Below, piece after piece: positions 21,814-33,741 of a DNA stretch of 64,000 nt; the first letter of the stretch is position 1; the number at the start of each line of letters is the position of its first letter. The stretch covers positions 42,127,001-42,191,000 of the forward strand of contig JARZZO010000011.1 in NCBI GenBank assembly GCA_030544215.1, written 5' to 3'. The DNA comes from Zantedeschia hybrid cultivar (lineage: Eukaryota > Streptophyta > Magnoliopsida > Alismatales > Araceae). The notes beneath the pieces are model-generated. The model worked only from the letters and a program-made list of their open reading frames with translations. It made no database searches and was not told the DNA's origin. A program made the translations under genes and the position numbers.

Positions 21814-24800
21814 TGTAAGGATTGAGATTTCGGGTTCAGTTTTCGGGTCAGTTTCGGGCCGGATTCCCTGGGTTGGGCCCTGATGGGTCCGGGATGTACC
21901 TTCTAAATGACGTCTAGGGGGCACGACGCGTTTTAAACGGCGTCTTGCTGGGTGGACACCATTTAGCTAGGTTGTTGTTGTGCCACGTGGACGCCACGTG
22001 GGTGAGCTTCGGGCCGCGAGAGTACGGCCCCTGTCGTGTCGTCTGAACGGCGTCCTTGTTGGACGATGCCATTTAGAGCAAGACCCTGAGTTGTTAGTGT
22101 ATGGCGCCGGTCTCGTCATCTGAACGACGTTTTTGGTGGGCAACGCGTTTCAGAGCCTCTGTCAGTACGGCCCGTCCTGTCATTTGATAGGCGTCCGTCT
22201 CGCACGACGCGTTTTACCCTGTTTCGGATTGACCTTGCGAGCCTTCCCTCCTTTCCCTCATTTTCTCCCTCTCACTCTCTCTCTTCCCTCTCTCCGCCCC
22301 CTCCGATTCCTCTCTTCCCTTTCCCTTCCCGTTCTTCCTCTTCCACCACTCCAGTACCTCTCTACCTCTCACCACTACCACCACCACTTCCTTCGGGGCG
22401 CTTCATTCTCCAGACGGCGGCCGACGTCCCGACGGAGTGACGATGTCTTCGAAGGTACCAGGCAGCGGTCTGCGGTGCGACGGTTCGGCGGCACGGAGCC
22501 AGGAGGAGTTCAAGAAACCGGTAGGAGGACGAACCTTGCATGTATTGTAATTGTTTCATCCGTGTTTCCCGTGTAAGTCACGATGTGTGTGTGGGGTTTT
22601 TGGATAGAACGAGCATGTTAAGGTGTTTTATGGATGGAAATGGTGGTTCCTATGCATGAGAATTTATGGATTTCATATGGTGGTTTGGTTTCCCCCTTCG
22701 TTTTCCCCCTCTTGGGCATTTTGGGGTGTTTTTAGGGTTAAAAGGGGACCCTCGGGTCGAGTTGCAGGAAACCGGCTTCTGGCCCTAAATGACATCGCGC
22801 TAGGACAACGCCATTTCAAATGGCGGCTTCCTAGGACGACGCCATTTAGGCAGAAATGTCCCAGAAGTGGTTTCTTTTAGAATAGATTTCCGTGGTGAAT
22901 AGCGTCCAGGGACAGCGACGCCTTTCAAAAAGGCGGCTTCCCAGGACGACACGTTTTAAGAGAATCAACCGTAGCCTGTCCCTGCTTCTGTCACTGTTAG
23001 GCGACAAAGGACAGCGACGTGTTTTAATAGGCGGCTATCTGTGGCGACGCCTTTTAGACTATGTTCTGAGACCGAGAATTCACATACACCAGTTTAGGAG
23101 GCTTGAATGGCGTCGGCCTTGGGCGACGCGATTCAAGACAGAACCACATTAATTCATGGTATTAATATGTGTTTACACTGGTAGATAGTTCAGTTAATGC
23201 ATGCTTTAAATATACTCGATGACGATGGATTCCTTGTGACCTGATCACACTGCGTTGTGTTTCGTGCGACCGTGGACTTTTCACGTGACCGGATCGCACT
23301 GTGCTGTGTTTTGTGCTACTGTGGACCTAGAGTGACAGTTGTAGTGCTTGACACTCTGTGTCGGTGTGGGTGGGACACAGCGCTAGTGGGAGCAGTTGCG
23401 GGGTGACGCCTAGTGAGAGAGGGTCACTTGGTGAACCCCGGGGTTAGCTAGTACCAGTGTCAGAGTGGTACCTGTGGAGTGTCACTCGTGCTGGGGGAAG
23501 GAGTAACCACCTGAGCCAGTTGGGCTGGAGTAGCCAGCGTGCTATCCAAGGGGTTACTATTTGGTCTCAGCGGGTCGGTATTTCCCACTTTCGGTTGTGT
23601 GGTTGGCGTACTTTATCGAGACGCTGGTTGTAGGCTCCCTAGTAGAATGCTTTCTGAGATATGCGTTTACATTTCAAATGCATGTGGTTTATATCGATAT
23701 TTAGGAGTAGTAATTACTGCTTTACTTGCTTAGTTTACTTGTATCTGTATTATTGCACTTGTGGGTGTGTGAGTGGGAGGCAGGGGATCGGATGATCCCT
23801 ACTGAGCCCAATTCTGGTGTGGCTCATGTAAGGAATCGCTAAGAACGCAGCGGAAATAAAAATGATTCCATTGTATCGGTTGCTGGGGTCGTAAAACGGA
23901 CATTAAAATCTAAGCGGGAAGAACAGTTCTTCACCTTTGCGGGGTTTCGAATCTCCCGTGGATGATGCCGACTCGGTAATCGCGCACGCGCACGATCTCT
24001 AGAGGTATCCACACGAGTTCCCGCAACAGACGCGATTTCCTACTCGACTTGAGTGCTCCGACCAGATCTCAGATCCACCATGCGCGGAGAGAGACAGATC
24101 CACTCTGAGAAGGAGAGAGAGAGAGGAGAGAGAGAATCTGGGGAGTAAAAATTCGTCCAACTAACTTTTTACCCCTCCCCTTTGGCCCTCCTTATATAGA
24201 AATAAGGATAAGCACAACAGTTAATCCTCATGATTATCCAAGAGTTTGGCCTTGGATAATTCTCCATTTAATCTTCATGTTTATCCTGCAACTTTTCACA
24301 AAAACCCAGATAAGCATGAAATTTAACATCTCTCACCGTCTGACGAGAACTCTTATGTGTGTGACCCTCTAGGCCCATATATCAGTCCGGTTGCAGGCCC
24401 ATTAAACTTAGAACTGTTTCTTGAGTTTAATATTTATTAATTAACATTTAAACATCATATGTTAAATGATTAATTTAATAAACAAGTGAATTATCATCTG
24501 ATGATCAAATCACTTGGCCTTCTGATCATGAACAGCACCAAACACTACCTCATGATCCCAGAAGATATAAGGGATACTTTTCCCTTCAATTGAACCTTTC
24601 CGTCTGCAGATGCCGCACATATATAATCCTTCACTCATGCAATGTCCCGATAACGCAAGGGTATGGTTTTATAGTCAAACCCTCTATCGCATTATCCAGA
24701 TGGATTCTAGTACACAGTTAATATCTAGAAAGACATCTCTTTCATTTGACCATGGCCAGGGATTTCTGTGTACACATCCATAGGACATTCTCTCTCCAGT

Positions 24801-25769
24801 CTTATACCAAGAGTGAGTGATCCCTTGTTGTTCACTCAATTACCTTCGCAAGCTTTCCACTGTATCTGAAAGACCGATTATGATGGACTTAATGGTTAAA
24901 GTCCACGAGTCAGAGAATCAAGATACAATGGTCCACAAACAAGGTATCATTGGTGACTCAGGTCAAAGGGCCAACTGTGCTACTGCAACGATTGAATTCC
25001 CTGGTTGACTAATAGGTATAATTACCATCCAGGAATTCTTATTTGGGTCTGTTCAGTGAACTCATTCTCTAATGAGCACCCACTTGTTTGTATTAGTGTC
25101 ACCACACGAGTGAATGTGAGATCATTCACCCTCATCACATGAGCAGACATAACTTGTGTCGATCTTATCGGATATTTAATGTCCATCTCAAATATCCTAT
25201 GATCGAGAACTATTTAAGACAATTGCCTTAGGATATTGATCTCACTATCATGATCTCATCATGATTCAATATCCCATACATTTGTCTATGGACCTTCATT
25301 ACGATAGTCGTTTGCGAGAACTATTAAATGAAGAAATAATTGCCTTTATTAATAATCTTGAACTAGAATGTACAATGATTGGCTATGAGGCCACCCAATT
25401 CTAACAGCTCACTCCCTGCGGTTTCAGGTGTGGACCTCTTGGCGAGTGGAGGTGTGGTGTTCTCCTTGGTGTGCGGACCAGCAACTATCTCAGTTCCAGG
25501 GTATGCCCCGATGTTGTTGTACTTTGCTTCTGCCTGTACTTATTTAATTCTTTGGACCATGTAATTATTGTTGGACTGTGTACGGACATTATTAATTTCC
25601 TTCCTGCGCACTTGTAATTTCCTTAAAGTCCATGTGATTGTTATATTTAGCCTTGTTTAACGCTTACTCCTCCAGACGTGTGTATGAGATCTGGGTGTGA
25701 GAACGTGGATAATGATTCGACACCCATTTAGTGATCGGGTTTCCAATCATAGGGTGGTGGGTCGTTACA
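21814..25769 (+). repeat. 3' LTR of the Tekay-type element (interrupted)
   Basis: Starts TGTAAGGATTGAG, ends GGGTCGTTACA. A solo Angela LTR with its extra duplication (23827-25411) splits it; without that it measures about 2371 bp. The part from 23160 to 23826 and 25412 to about 25512 is absent from the 5' LTR but has a counterpart in the antisense LTR at 47829-49662, so the 3' LTR is the full-length form. Confidence 0.9.
23827..25406 (-). repeat. Solo Angela-type LTR
   Basis: Runs TGTAAGGAATCG to CTAACA on the plus strand, 1580 bp, flanked by the direct repeat GCTCA (23822-23826 and 25407-25411). No element coding sequence lies beside it, so it is a solo LTR left by recombination. Typical Angela LTR landmarks are inside (TGTGTGACCCTCTAGGCCCA, GATCCCAGAAG, CAATGTCCCGATAACGCAAG). 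Confidence 0.92.
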
Positions 25770-25903
25770 CTCATATTCAGCTATGTTATTTGTAAAGCAA
25801 GCTGAAAAGCTTAGAGAATGGTGACACCTTCAGGTAATAGGAGAACAACGCTGATACCCTTACCACGAGAGTTTAGAGCTCCGTCAAAATGCAGAATCTA
25901 CAG
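25770..25903 (-). pseudogene. Antisense Tat second RNase H, N-terminal piece
   Basis: On the minus strand it encodes the start of the second RNase H with LHFDGALNSRG and a glycine-rich strand, and continues into the part at 16815 once the Tekay-type element and one CTCAT are ignored. It is cut at 25903 by an Angela element. Confidence 0.85.
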
Positions 25904-27345
25904 TGTTGGGTTATGGTGCTTCTCGGGATCGCAAACGTAGCGGAAATTAAGAAATAAAATTTTCCGATCCGTTTTCGTTTTGATAAACTAAAAATCAATT
26001 ATTCGGGTAATCAGAAATTACCGTGCGCGGATCCGAATCCACGTCCAAACGGTTCCGTCAGTGTGACACCACTAGCCGTGAAAATGTACGACCTCTAGCA
26101 AGGTCCACACGATCCTCCTCGTGGTGGATTTCCTCTCGTTCCTCGTAGCCCACGTGCGATTTGCCGTTCGCCGCAACAACCGCCGCAATGTGCAGTCGAA
26201 TTCCCGTCGAACTAGGGTCAGAGAAGATGGCAGAGCAGACCCACAGCAGAGGGCAAGCCTGGGCACCAGAGAGAGAGAGAGAGAGGAGGAGAGGGTGGCC
26301 AGGGTTGAGCAGCAGCTTGGCATGTTCAGCGCGTTCGTTACATTTTATATTAATTGCGCAATTTTTCATAAAAACCCCCGGTTAAATATAAAACCCACTT
26401 GTTAATCCATCACCTTGAGAATCATTTGTGTGTGACCTTCTAGGCCCAATTACTTGTTCGGTAAATGGCCTATTAAGCCCATTAACTTTTCACTGACTTA
26501 ATTAATTAATTAATAACTTATATTAATTAATTAATCAACCTAATCAATGTCGCACATTAAATTAGGTCGGGCCTCCGATCGTCTTGGGTGCCAAGCAGCA
26601 TCGGGTGAACTCGGAAGGTATTGGGGTTAAGCAGCCAACTTTTGGAACCTGTCTGCCGACAGTTACCGCATGGATATAATCCTTCATTCGTTCAATGCTC
26701 TCAAGTCAACTCAGGGTATGGTGTACCGTCAAATCCTAACTGGTTGTCTCACTTGGATTGGATGCGGCCGTATAATATCAGAAAACTCCTTTCTCGATAT
26801 TATCGTCTGCCCTAGCCAGGGACTCCTGCGCATCCTTCCTAGAGCATTCTCTCTAAGTACCGAGAGCAAATGATTCCTTATTGACACTCAATTCCCTTCG
26901 ATGGTATTTTGCTACACCCAATCCTTGGCTGTTTAGAATCCTGTGAATAGAGATCTGTAAACCAAGGTCAAAGCACAGAAGTCTACTGACAAGGTGTCCT
27001 TGGTGTCTCAGGTTTGAGGACCATCTACGCAACTGTGACAATAGAATCAAGCTGGTTCACAGTGAGGTACTATACCATCCAGCGATTTAGTTGGATCAGT
27101 TCAGTCAACTCATTTTCTAATGAGCACCTACATATTCACCCTAGTGTCTCCACACAAGTGACTATGAGATCAGTCACCCTCATCGTATGAGAGGGAGTAA
27201 TCCGTACTAGTCTAACTAGATATCCGATGTCCTTCTCGGATATCCTCTGACTACGAACTATTGAGAATATGTGTGTTTAAGTGATCAACCTCACTAGTAT
27301 GATCTCATCATAATCTAATCATTGTCACACATATTCACGGACTTC
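25904..27345 (-). repeat. 3' LTR of the decayed Angela element
   Basis: On the plus strand it starts TGTTGGGTTATGG, equivalent to the end of the sense LTR (CCCAACA). It follows the family through CCGTGCGCGGATCCGAATCC, TGTGTGACCTTCTAGGCCCA and GATGTCCTTCTCGGATATCC, then breaks off near 27345. About 110 bp of the LTR's sense start is missing. Confidence 0.85.
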
Positions 27346-27357
27346 ATCATGATCTTA

Positions 27358-28135
27358 TCAATGAGTAGTATGTCATCTACGTAAAGAACTAAGAAGGTGA
27401 CTGCACTCCCACTGGTCTTCTTGTACGCACAAGGCTCATTTTCATTCTTAATGAAGTCATAAGACTTGACAGCCTCGTCAAATCTTTTGTTCTAGCTCCA
27501 AAAAGCTTGTTTCAGTTCATAAATAGATCTCTGAAGCTTTTACACTCTGTCTGAAAACTCTTTGGACGTAAAACCGTCAGATTGTATCATACACCTCTTC
27601 CTCAAGATTATCATTGAGGAAGGCAATCTTCACATCCATCTGCCAGATCTTGAAATCGAAGTTTGCAGCTATGGCGAGTAGAACTCTGATCGACTTTAGC
27701 ATGTCAACTGGTGAGAAAGTCTGGTCATAGTCAATTCCTTACCTTTGACGATATCCCTTTGCCACCAACCTTACCTTATAAGTGTCTATCTATCCATTTG
27801 CACCGATCTTTCTTTTAAAGTTCCACTTGCATCCAATGGGTACAATACCCTTGGACAAGTCCTCTAAGTTCCAAACTTGGTTGGTGTACATGGACTGGAT
27901 TTCTGAGTTCATGGCTTCTTGCCATTTCTCGGCTTCTGGGCCTTCTATGGCCTCCTAGTAGGTTTTAGGATCATTATCCTCATTATATTTAACCTTAGAC
28001 TCATCTTTATCGATATGTCCTACATATCGTTCGGGTGGTCTAGGTACTCCACCAGATCTGCGAGGCTCATTTGTGTGTACCTGAACATATTCAGGAATAG
28101 ATATCTCATCATGTGATATTACAGCTGTTTAGGGA
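27358..28135 (-). pseudogene. Copia reverse transcriptase fragment
   Basis: This minus-strand segment matches that of the Angela element at 62838-63610. It runs from the spacer before reverse transcriptase through the RT start to the YVDDILLI active-site block near 27365-27385, where the deletion begins. The frame is broken by stops and small indels. Confidence 0.85.
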
Positions 28136-28140
28136 TCTGG

Positions 28141-29662
28141 TGTTGAGATTCGGGCGAGGCGCGATGAACACAGCGGAAACACAAAATAAAATCCCGCCCG
28201 ATGCCCGCTGATCCGTTTTGGAACAAAAATTGGAAATCGAAAAACAGGTTGTGATCAAATTACCTTGCGCGGATTCAAATCTGCGACCGTTTCGGTTTCG
28301 TCGAGGCGACGCCGCTAGCCACACAAGTGTCCGGCCTCCAGCGGTATCCACCTGATCCTTCTCGGTGGTTTGTTCTTGCTCCCTCATCCAGATCAGCTCG
28401 TTAGCTGAAGAACTATCGCCGCAATGTCGTCCGAAAAAATGCAGACGGGAATTCCCGACTTTAGGGAATTGCGCGCGACGGAGACAGGAACTACCCTAGC
28501 ACCTCGAGAGAGGCACCCAGAGGAGGAGAGAGAGGGGGGGGGGGGGGGGGGGGGGACGGCCAGTACGGGGAGACCCTTGAGCTTGGCCCAGGGTTTCTCA
28601 ACAGCGCGTATATATATTAAGTCGGTGCAACTTTTCATAAAAATTCCCGAGTTAATATAAATCTCACTTATGTACCACCGACTTAGAATTTGTTTGCGTG
28701 TGACCCTCTAGGCCCATTAACCAGTCCAGTTTTCAGCCTGTTAAGTCCAATAACTAGTTATTGACTTATTTTAATTAATTAATATATAATATTTAATTAA
28801 TTACTTAACCGAATTAACATCTCATGTAAGTTTGGCTGGACTTCCGGTCAAGTTGGGTGCCAAGCAACACCGCATGATCCCAGAAGGTAATGAGGTTCAA
28901 CAACCAACTTATGGAACCTGTCCGTCCACAGTTGTTACATGGTTGTAATCCTCTGTTCGCACAATGCTCTCGAGTTAACCTAAGGTATGGTTAACTGTCA
29001 AACCCTAGATGGTCAACTCATTTGAATCAGACTCCGCTTTATAATATCAGAAAACACCTTTTTTGATATTATGTCCTGAGAGTGAACGATCTTTTATTGA
29101 ACATACAATCACCTTTGAAGGTCTTCGTCTAGACCCGATCCTTGACTATTAGAAATCCCGTGGATAGGGATTCATAAGCCAAGGTCAAAACCTAGAAGTC
29201 CACCGACAAGGTGTCTTTGGTGTCTCTAGTCCAAGGACCAACCATGCCACTGTAACAATAAATCAAGCCGGTTGATAGTCAGGTAAATTACCATTTGGCC
29301 ATTCATATCGGATCAGTTCAGTGAACTCATTCCCAATGATCACCTACAGGTTCTCCGTAGTGTCTCCACACAAGTGACTAACAAGATCAGTCACCCTCAT
29401 CATATGAGCTAAAATAACCTGTAGTAGTCTTACTGGATGTTTGATGTCCTCTTCAAACATCCCACGACTAGGAACAATTCAGAATATGTTGTCTCATTAT
29501 TATGATCTCATCATAATCCGATGATCGTTGTACACATTCATGGACTTCATTATGCGAAATAATAAACACGCCATTCTTCATAATAAAATATATGTCATTT
29601 ATTATTGAACCAGATTGAAATAGGTGCCTCGTGATTAGCTTAGAAGACACATATATCTATCT
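28141..29662 (-). repeat. Solo Angela-type LTR inside the copia fragment
   Basis: Starts TGTTGAGATTCGG at 28141 and ends near 29662, 1522 bp. Flanks are TCTGG (28136-28140) and TCAGG (29663-29667), a 5-bp duplication with one difference. Copia coding sequence continues on both sides, which confirms insertion. It carries a run of 22 G at 28534-28555. It is the closest relative of the truncated LTR at 13013-14171. Confidence 0.88.
28534..28555 (+). repeat. Homopolymer run of 22 G
   Basis: An unbroken run of G after GAGAGAGA. The exact length is prone to sequencing error. Such a run can form G-quadruplexes. Confidence 0.8.
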
Positions 29663-29667
29663 TCAGG

Positions 29668-30383
29668 AACCTCTTCCAGTACTATTTTACTCCCACTATC
29701 CTCCTAAAGAAGGTATTCCTCTTCCAGGAAGACAACTTTCTAGTCGACAAACCCCATTTGATTACCAGGATGGTAAAAGTAGTATCCAAAGGTCTCCTTT
29801 GGATATCCCATAAACCTGCATTTATCAGTTTGTGATTCCAGCTTATCTGGATCACGCCTCTATACATACCAGGACAACACCAGACTTGAACATGTTTAAA
29901 TTCTGATTTTCTGCATTTCCATATCTCATATGGAGTAGAGGTCACAGACTTGCTGGGTACTCTGTTCAGTATATATGCTGCGACTCTAGAGCATACCCGT
30001 AGAGAGACACTGGTAAACTTGAAAAGCTCATCAAGATGCAATTTCTCCTTTTAGATACACCATTCATCTGTGGTATATATGGAGGGGTCAGCTGAGAAAG
30101 GATACCATTATCCTTTAAGAATTGTGTGAAACTAGTACTCAAGTATTCTCCTTCTCGATCAGATCGAAGAGTTTTAATACTCTTTCATGTCTACTTCTCT
30201 ACCTTATTCTTGAACTCCATGAACTTCTCAGACACTTCCGACTTGTACTTCATTAAGTACACAGCCGAATCTCGAGAAGTCATAGGTGAACATGATGAAG
30301 TACGAGAAGCCACCTTTGGCTTGGGTGGACCTAGGACCACATACATCTGAATGTATTAGTTTCAAAATTTCTTTGGCATGTTC
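29668..30383 (-). pseudogene. Copia integrase fragment
   Basis: On the minus strand from 30383: broken integrase core, then RVAAYILNRVPSKSVTSTPY and EIWK, then the linker to reverse transcriptase. It matches 63610-64000 of the Angela element. Several stops and frame changes. It is truncated at 30383, where a Tekay-type LTR begins. Confidence 0.8.
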
Positions 30384-31454
30384 TGTAAGGACTGAGGTTT
30401 CGGATTCGATTACCGGGTCGATTTCGGTGTCGGACCCCTTGGTTTAGGCCCTTGTGGAGCTGGGACATAGGCGCTTTTTCATGTCGAGCATGCGAGACGC
30501 GGTTCAAACAGCTTCTAGTTAGGAAGACACTTTTTAGAATATGCCACGTAGGCCAGTGTTGGACCGCGAGAGTACGGCCCCAGTCTTATCGTCTGAATGG
30601 CGTCTTGTATGGTCGACACCATTCAGAGAGATCTGTCAGTGTACGACCCTTTCGTGTCATCTGATTGACGTCGGTCTTAGACGATGCGTTTTAGCAAAGT
30701 TTCGGTTGACACTCCAAAGTCCTCCTTCCCTTCCCTCATTTCTCTCATTATCTTCTCTCTCTTCCCTCTCTCCGATCCATCCGCTCCCCCTTCCCCCTTC
30801 TCCTTCCTTTCCTCTCCCCATTCCTCCTTTCCCTCCACTCCATCAAACCCCTAACTTCCCCCACTACTACCACCATCTGCTCCGCGGCGCATTTTCTCTC
30901 CAGACGATAGCCGACGTCCCGGTGGAGTAATTGCGTCAATGGCAGTACCGACGATGGCTTGTGGTGTGGCGGTTCGGCGACTAGGAGGACGGAGGAGTTC
31001 AAGTAACTGATAGGGTGACAATCCTCGCGGTGTTTTGTTTAAAACTATGATTTTCCCGCTTTGAAAGCATGCAATATGTGTGGATGCTTTTGGGTTAGAA
31101 AGCATGTTCTAAGGGGTTCCTTATGAAATAATTAGGTTTTCCCCTACTTTCTATATTTTTGTCATTTTTGTGCGATTTAGTGGGGGGAATCCCACTTTGT
31201 GACTCGGAGGAGGCCGGAGGGGAACCTGTTTGCACGTGCTAAATGGTGTCTGGGGACAGCGACGCCATTTTAAATGGCATCTGCCACTCGAGACGTGATT
31301 TAGCCCAGCTTGTTCCAAGGCCAGTTCAGGAGATTCTATCTCTATATTGAATAGCGTCTAGGGACAGCGACGCCATTTTAAATGGTGTCTGCCAAGGGCG
31401 ACGCCATTTAGGCCATCTTCCGAGGCCAGTTTCTATGTGAACTAGTTTAAGGGT
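30384..31454 (+). repeat. Tekay-type LTR, 5' part
   Basis: Begins TGTAAGGACTGAGG and follows the LTR at 16816, though more diverged, with hairpin modules at about 31239-31305 and 31350-31411. It stops near 31454 where the Tat LTR starts, so the Tat element inserted into it or a deletion joined them. I do not see the rest of this LTR in direct continuation. Confidence 0.8.
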
Positions 31455-32738
31455 TGTAGACACGCTAATTTTGACATCATTTTGCATAAATTTCATGTGA
31501 TATAATAATGTCTCAAAATGGTCTGATATTTAATCATTAGTTATTTTTTATTAATTTTTACTGAATTAATTGTCTAAATAGTATCGGGTCAGACAGACAT
31601 AATTTAAGTTTATTAATTAAATTAATTTTAACTCAGATTTTTAATCAAATATGAAGAAGTCTAAAAGACGTCGACTTATAAAGATGCCATTTAGGATTTT
31701 ATTTCTATTTTGATTTTTAATTTGAATTTTATTAATTGATTAATTAACCTAAAGACGTATGCCGGGCACGATGCCATTTAGGTCTCCTAATGTGTTTCTG
31801 TTTCTTCTTCCCAATGTTTATCTTTATCTTAATTAAGCTAAAAGACGTCTCCCACGGGCGACGCATATTAGATAATTACAAATAATGATGAATTAATATG
31901 TATTTATCTATTCCTTAGTTAGATTAACTTCAAACTCTTTCATGTTAATCTATTAAATAACCGCGGATGCACGAACTTAAAGCCTATAAATACACAAGTC
32001 GTTGGTCATTAAAAAGTTAGTGATGTTAGTGATTATTATTCAAGAAGGAGACGACGTCCAAACGCTGAAGGAATTGAAGGATCGCTGCTACTAATTCCAT
32101 GAGTCTTGAAGCTTTCTTCGTCCGTTCTTCATCCATTCAATAGCTTTCAAGACCAAGGCCTTCCAGGGACCATTCAACTTAGCAACTTAGTTTTCTTTTT
32201 TTCATTATATTCTACTTGTTTCATCATATTAGTTCAAAATCTCATTCATCGCATCACTCCATGCTTTACACACACTCACTAGCATAATTTCAAACCTACA
32301 TGTTTAAGGGATTTCAAGACCACCAAACAAGTGAGTTCTTTGTTTAAGTTGCATGATTAGAATTATTATTGGAATAGATACTACCTCTGCTTAAGTTCTT
32401 ATTATTTTTCTTTCATCTCTTTCTTGCAAGGTTCAAAGGAGATTAAGAAGATCAACAACAAGGAAATCTGGACGATCCTCAAAGTCTGATAAGCATTCAA
32501 AGTAAGAACAAAGTCAGAAGGGCTCTCTTTCTTCAACCGGTTGAAGGAGGAGAATCAAGAACTTCAACATCTCCCACATCTGAAATAGGTAGGTGATCAA
32601 TCTTTTTCTTTTGAAACTTTTTAGTTAAAAGTTTCTGGCGATCACATTCACTTAGTTTTTAATAGTTTTATTTGTCATATAATCAACACAAATTTTCATG
32701 ATAATCACACACCTAATTTGAGCACTCACAGCTTTTTG
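31455..32738 (+). repeat. 5' LTR of the second Tat element
   Basis: Starts TGTAGACACGC. TATAAATA (31985-31992) is the likely promoter box. It contains three hairpin modules (31661-31695, 31748-31782, 31837-31873) of the type found in Tekay-type LTRs. The end is either before CTGGCGATCACATT at 32637 or after CACTCACA at 32738; both sites are followed by the same TGGCGATCACATTCA sequence. Confidence 0.65.
31985..31992 (+). promoter_or_regulatory. TATA box of the Tat LTR
   Basis: TATAAATA lies in the middle of the LTR, about 530 bp from its start, followed by AC-rich sequence, as expected for a retrotransposon promoter. Confidence 0.65.
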
Positions 32739-33741
32739 GCGATCACATTCATCTTTGTTCTTGCTTTTTATCAATCGGGGACTCACGATGCACCACCTGT
32801 GTCTCTCGACATGCCCTCACCGATCGGTGAGTTTTTAATTTAATTGTTATTCCTATGTGTACCACGTGCACATCCTTACGGCAAGATCTTGCCCTCCCCG
32901 TTTGATTGGTTGAAAATTGTGATTGTGATGAGAAGAATGTGTGATTGATTGGATATTTTAGTTGTTTACATGATAAATTATCATGTTAAAAAATTGAAAT
33001 AAAAAAAAAAAGATTCGCATGAGCCGATTATTTACCGCTTTTATCTTATTAGTTTGAGGAGGAATCGACCCAGAAATTCCTCCTTAATTGTTGATTCTGC
33101 AACCTGAAATGCATCTAGGAACAGCGATGCATTTCATACCGCGTCGTTCATCCCCGATGCCTTTCAGGCTAAATTCTCTACTGTTTGTTGCTTGAGGTTC
33201 TGCGAGAAAAATAAGGTTTTGTTTTGAATAGCGTCGAGACACAGCGACGTGTTTCAAGAAGTTTCTTGTTTTGATCATCAATCCTCAGATTTTTTATTTG
33301 ATTGCTATTACACATTACATATTAAGCATTAGAGGTCACCCCGGCCACAGGTCATACGCACTAGGGCTAACCCCCCCATTCGTCTAGGAACACCTTTGTT
33401 GACGTCCTCACCTCTCTCTGATTGAGTCAGTCCCTCAATCAAACTAGAGTGGTTGACGTTAAAGACCTCCGTAAGTCCCCAAAATCAAGGTATTCCTCCT
33501 TGTTCATCGGGCTGGTTGTACCAATCGAAGTCCTAGTTCGATTTTCATAATGTTGTGAGAGAAAGCCATAGAATATAATGGTGGAAATTGAACTGAAACT
33601 AGGATCCTACCTGTTGAGTGAACTTGTGATTAACCGAATTCAAATAACCCAACAAGGAATCCTAAAATAACGTTAAACATCCACTTATTTACTTAAGCTC
33701 TGTACAACTTGTCTGCAAATCATTGAAAAAAATATAATATT
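32739..33741 (+). other. Leader of the second Tat element
   Basis: Non-coding sequence between LTR and gag. It contains TGGCGATCACATT (32746), a possible primer-binding site, and three hairpin modules at 33103-33168 (two) and 33223-33259 (one). No open frame of note. Confidence 0.55.

Larger units (their letters stand above)
16816..25769 (+). mobile_element. Tekay/Del-type Ty3/gypsy chromovirus, complete ends
   Basis: Bounded by LTRs, with a TGGTATCAGAGC primer-binding site, gag and pol remnants, a polypurine tract and a CTCAT target duplication. It sits inside the second RNase H of an antisense Tat element, so it is younger than that element. Protease and most of the reverse transcriptase are missing. 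The lineage call rests on integrase and RNase H motifs and on the integrase tail; the terminal chromodomain is only faintly visible. Confidence 0.85.
25904..30383 (-). mobile_element. Decayed antisense Angela-type copia element
   Basis: On the minus strand: integrase piece (from 30383 down), N-terminal reverse transcriptase, then the 3' LTR (27345 down to 25904). The C-terminal reverse transcriptase, RNase H, polypurine tract and first part of the LTR are deleted at about 27345-27358. A solo LTR (28141-29662) lies inside it. Its 5' part is cut at 30383 by a Tekay-type LTR. It inserted into the antisense Tat element. Confidence 0.8.
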
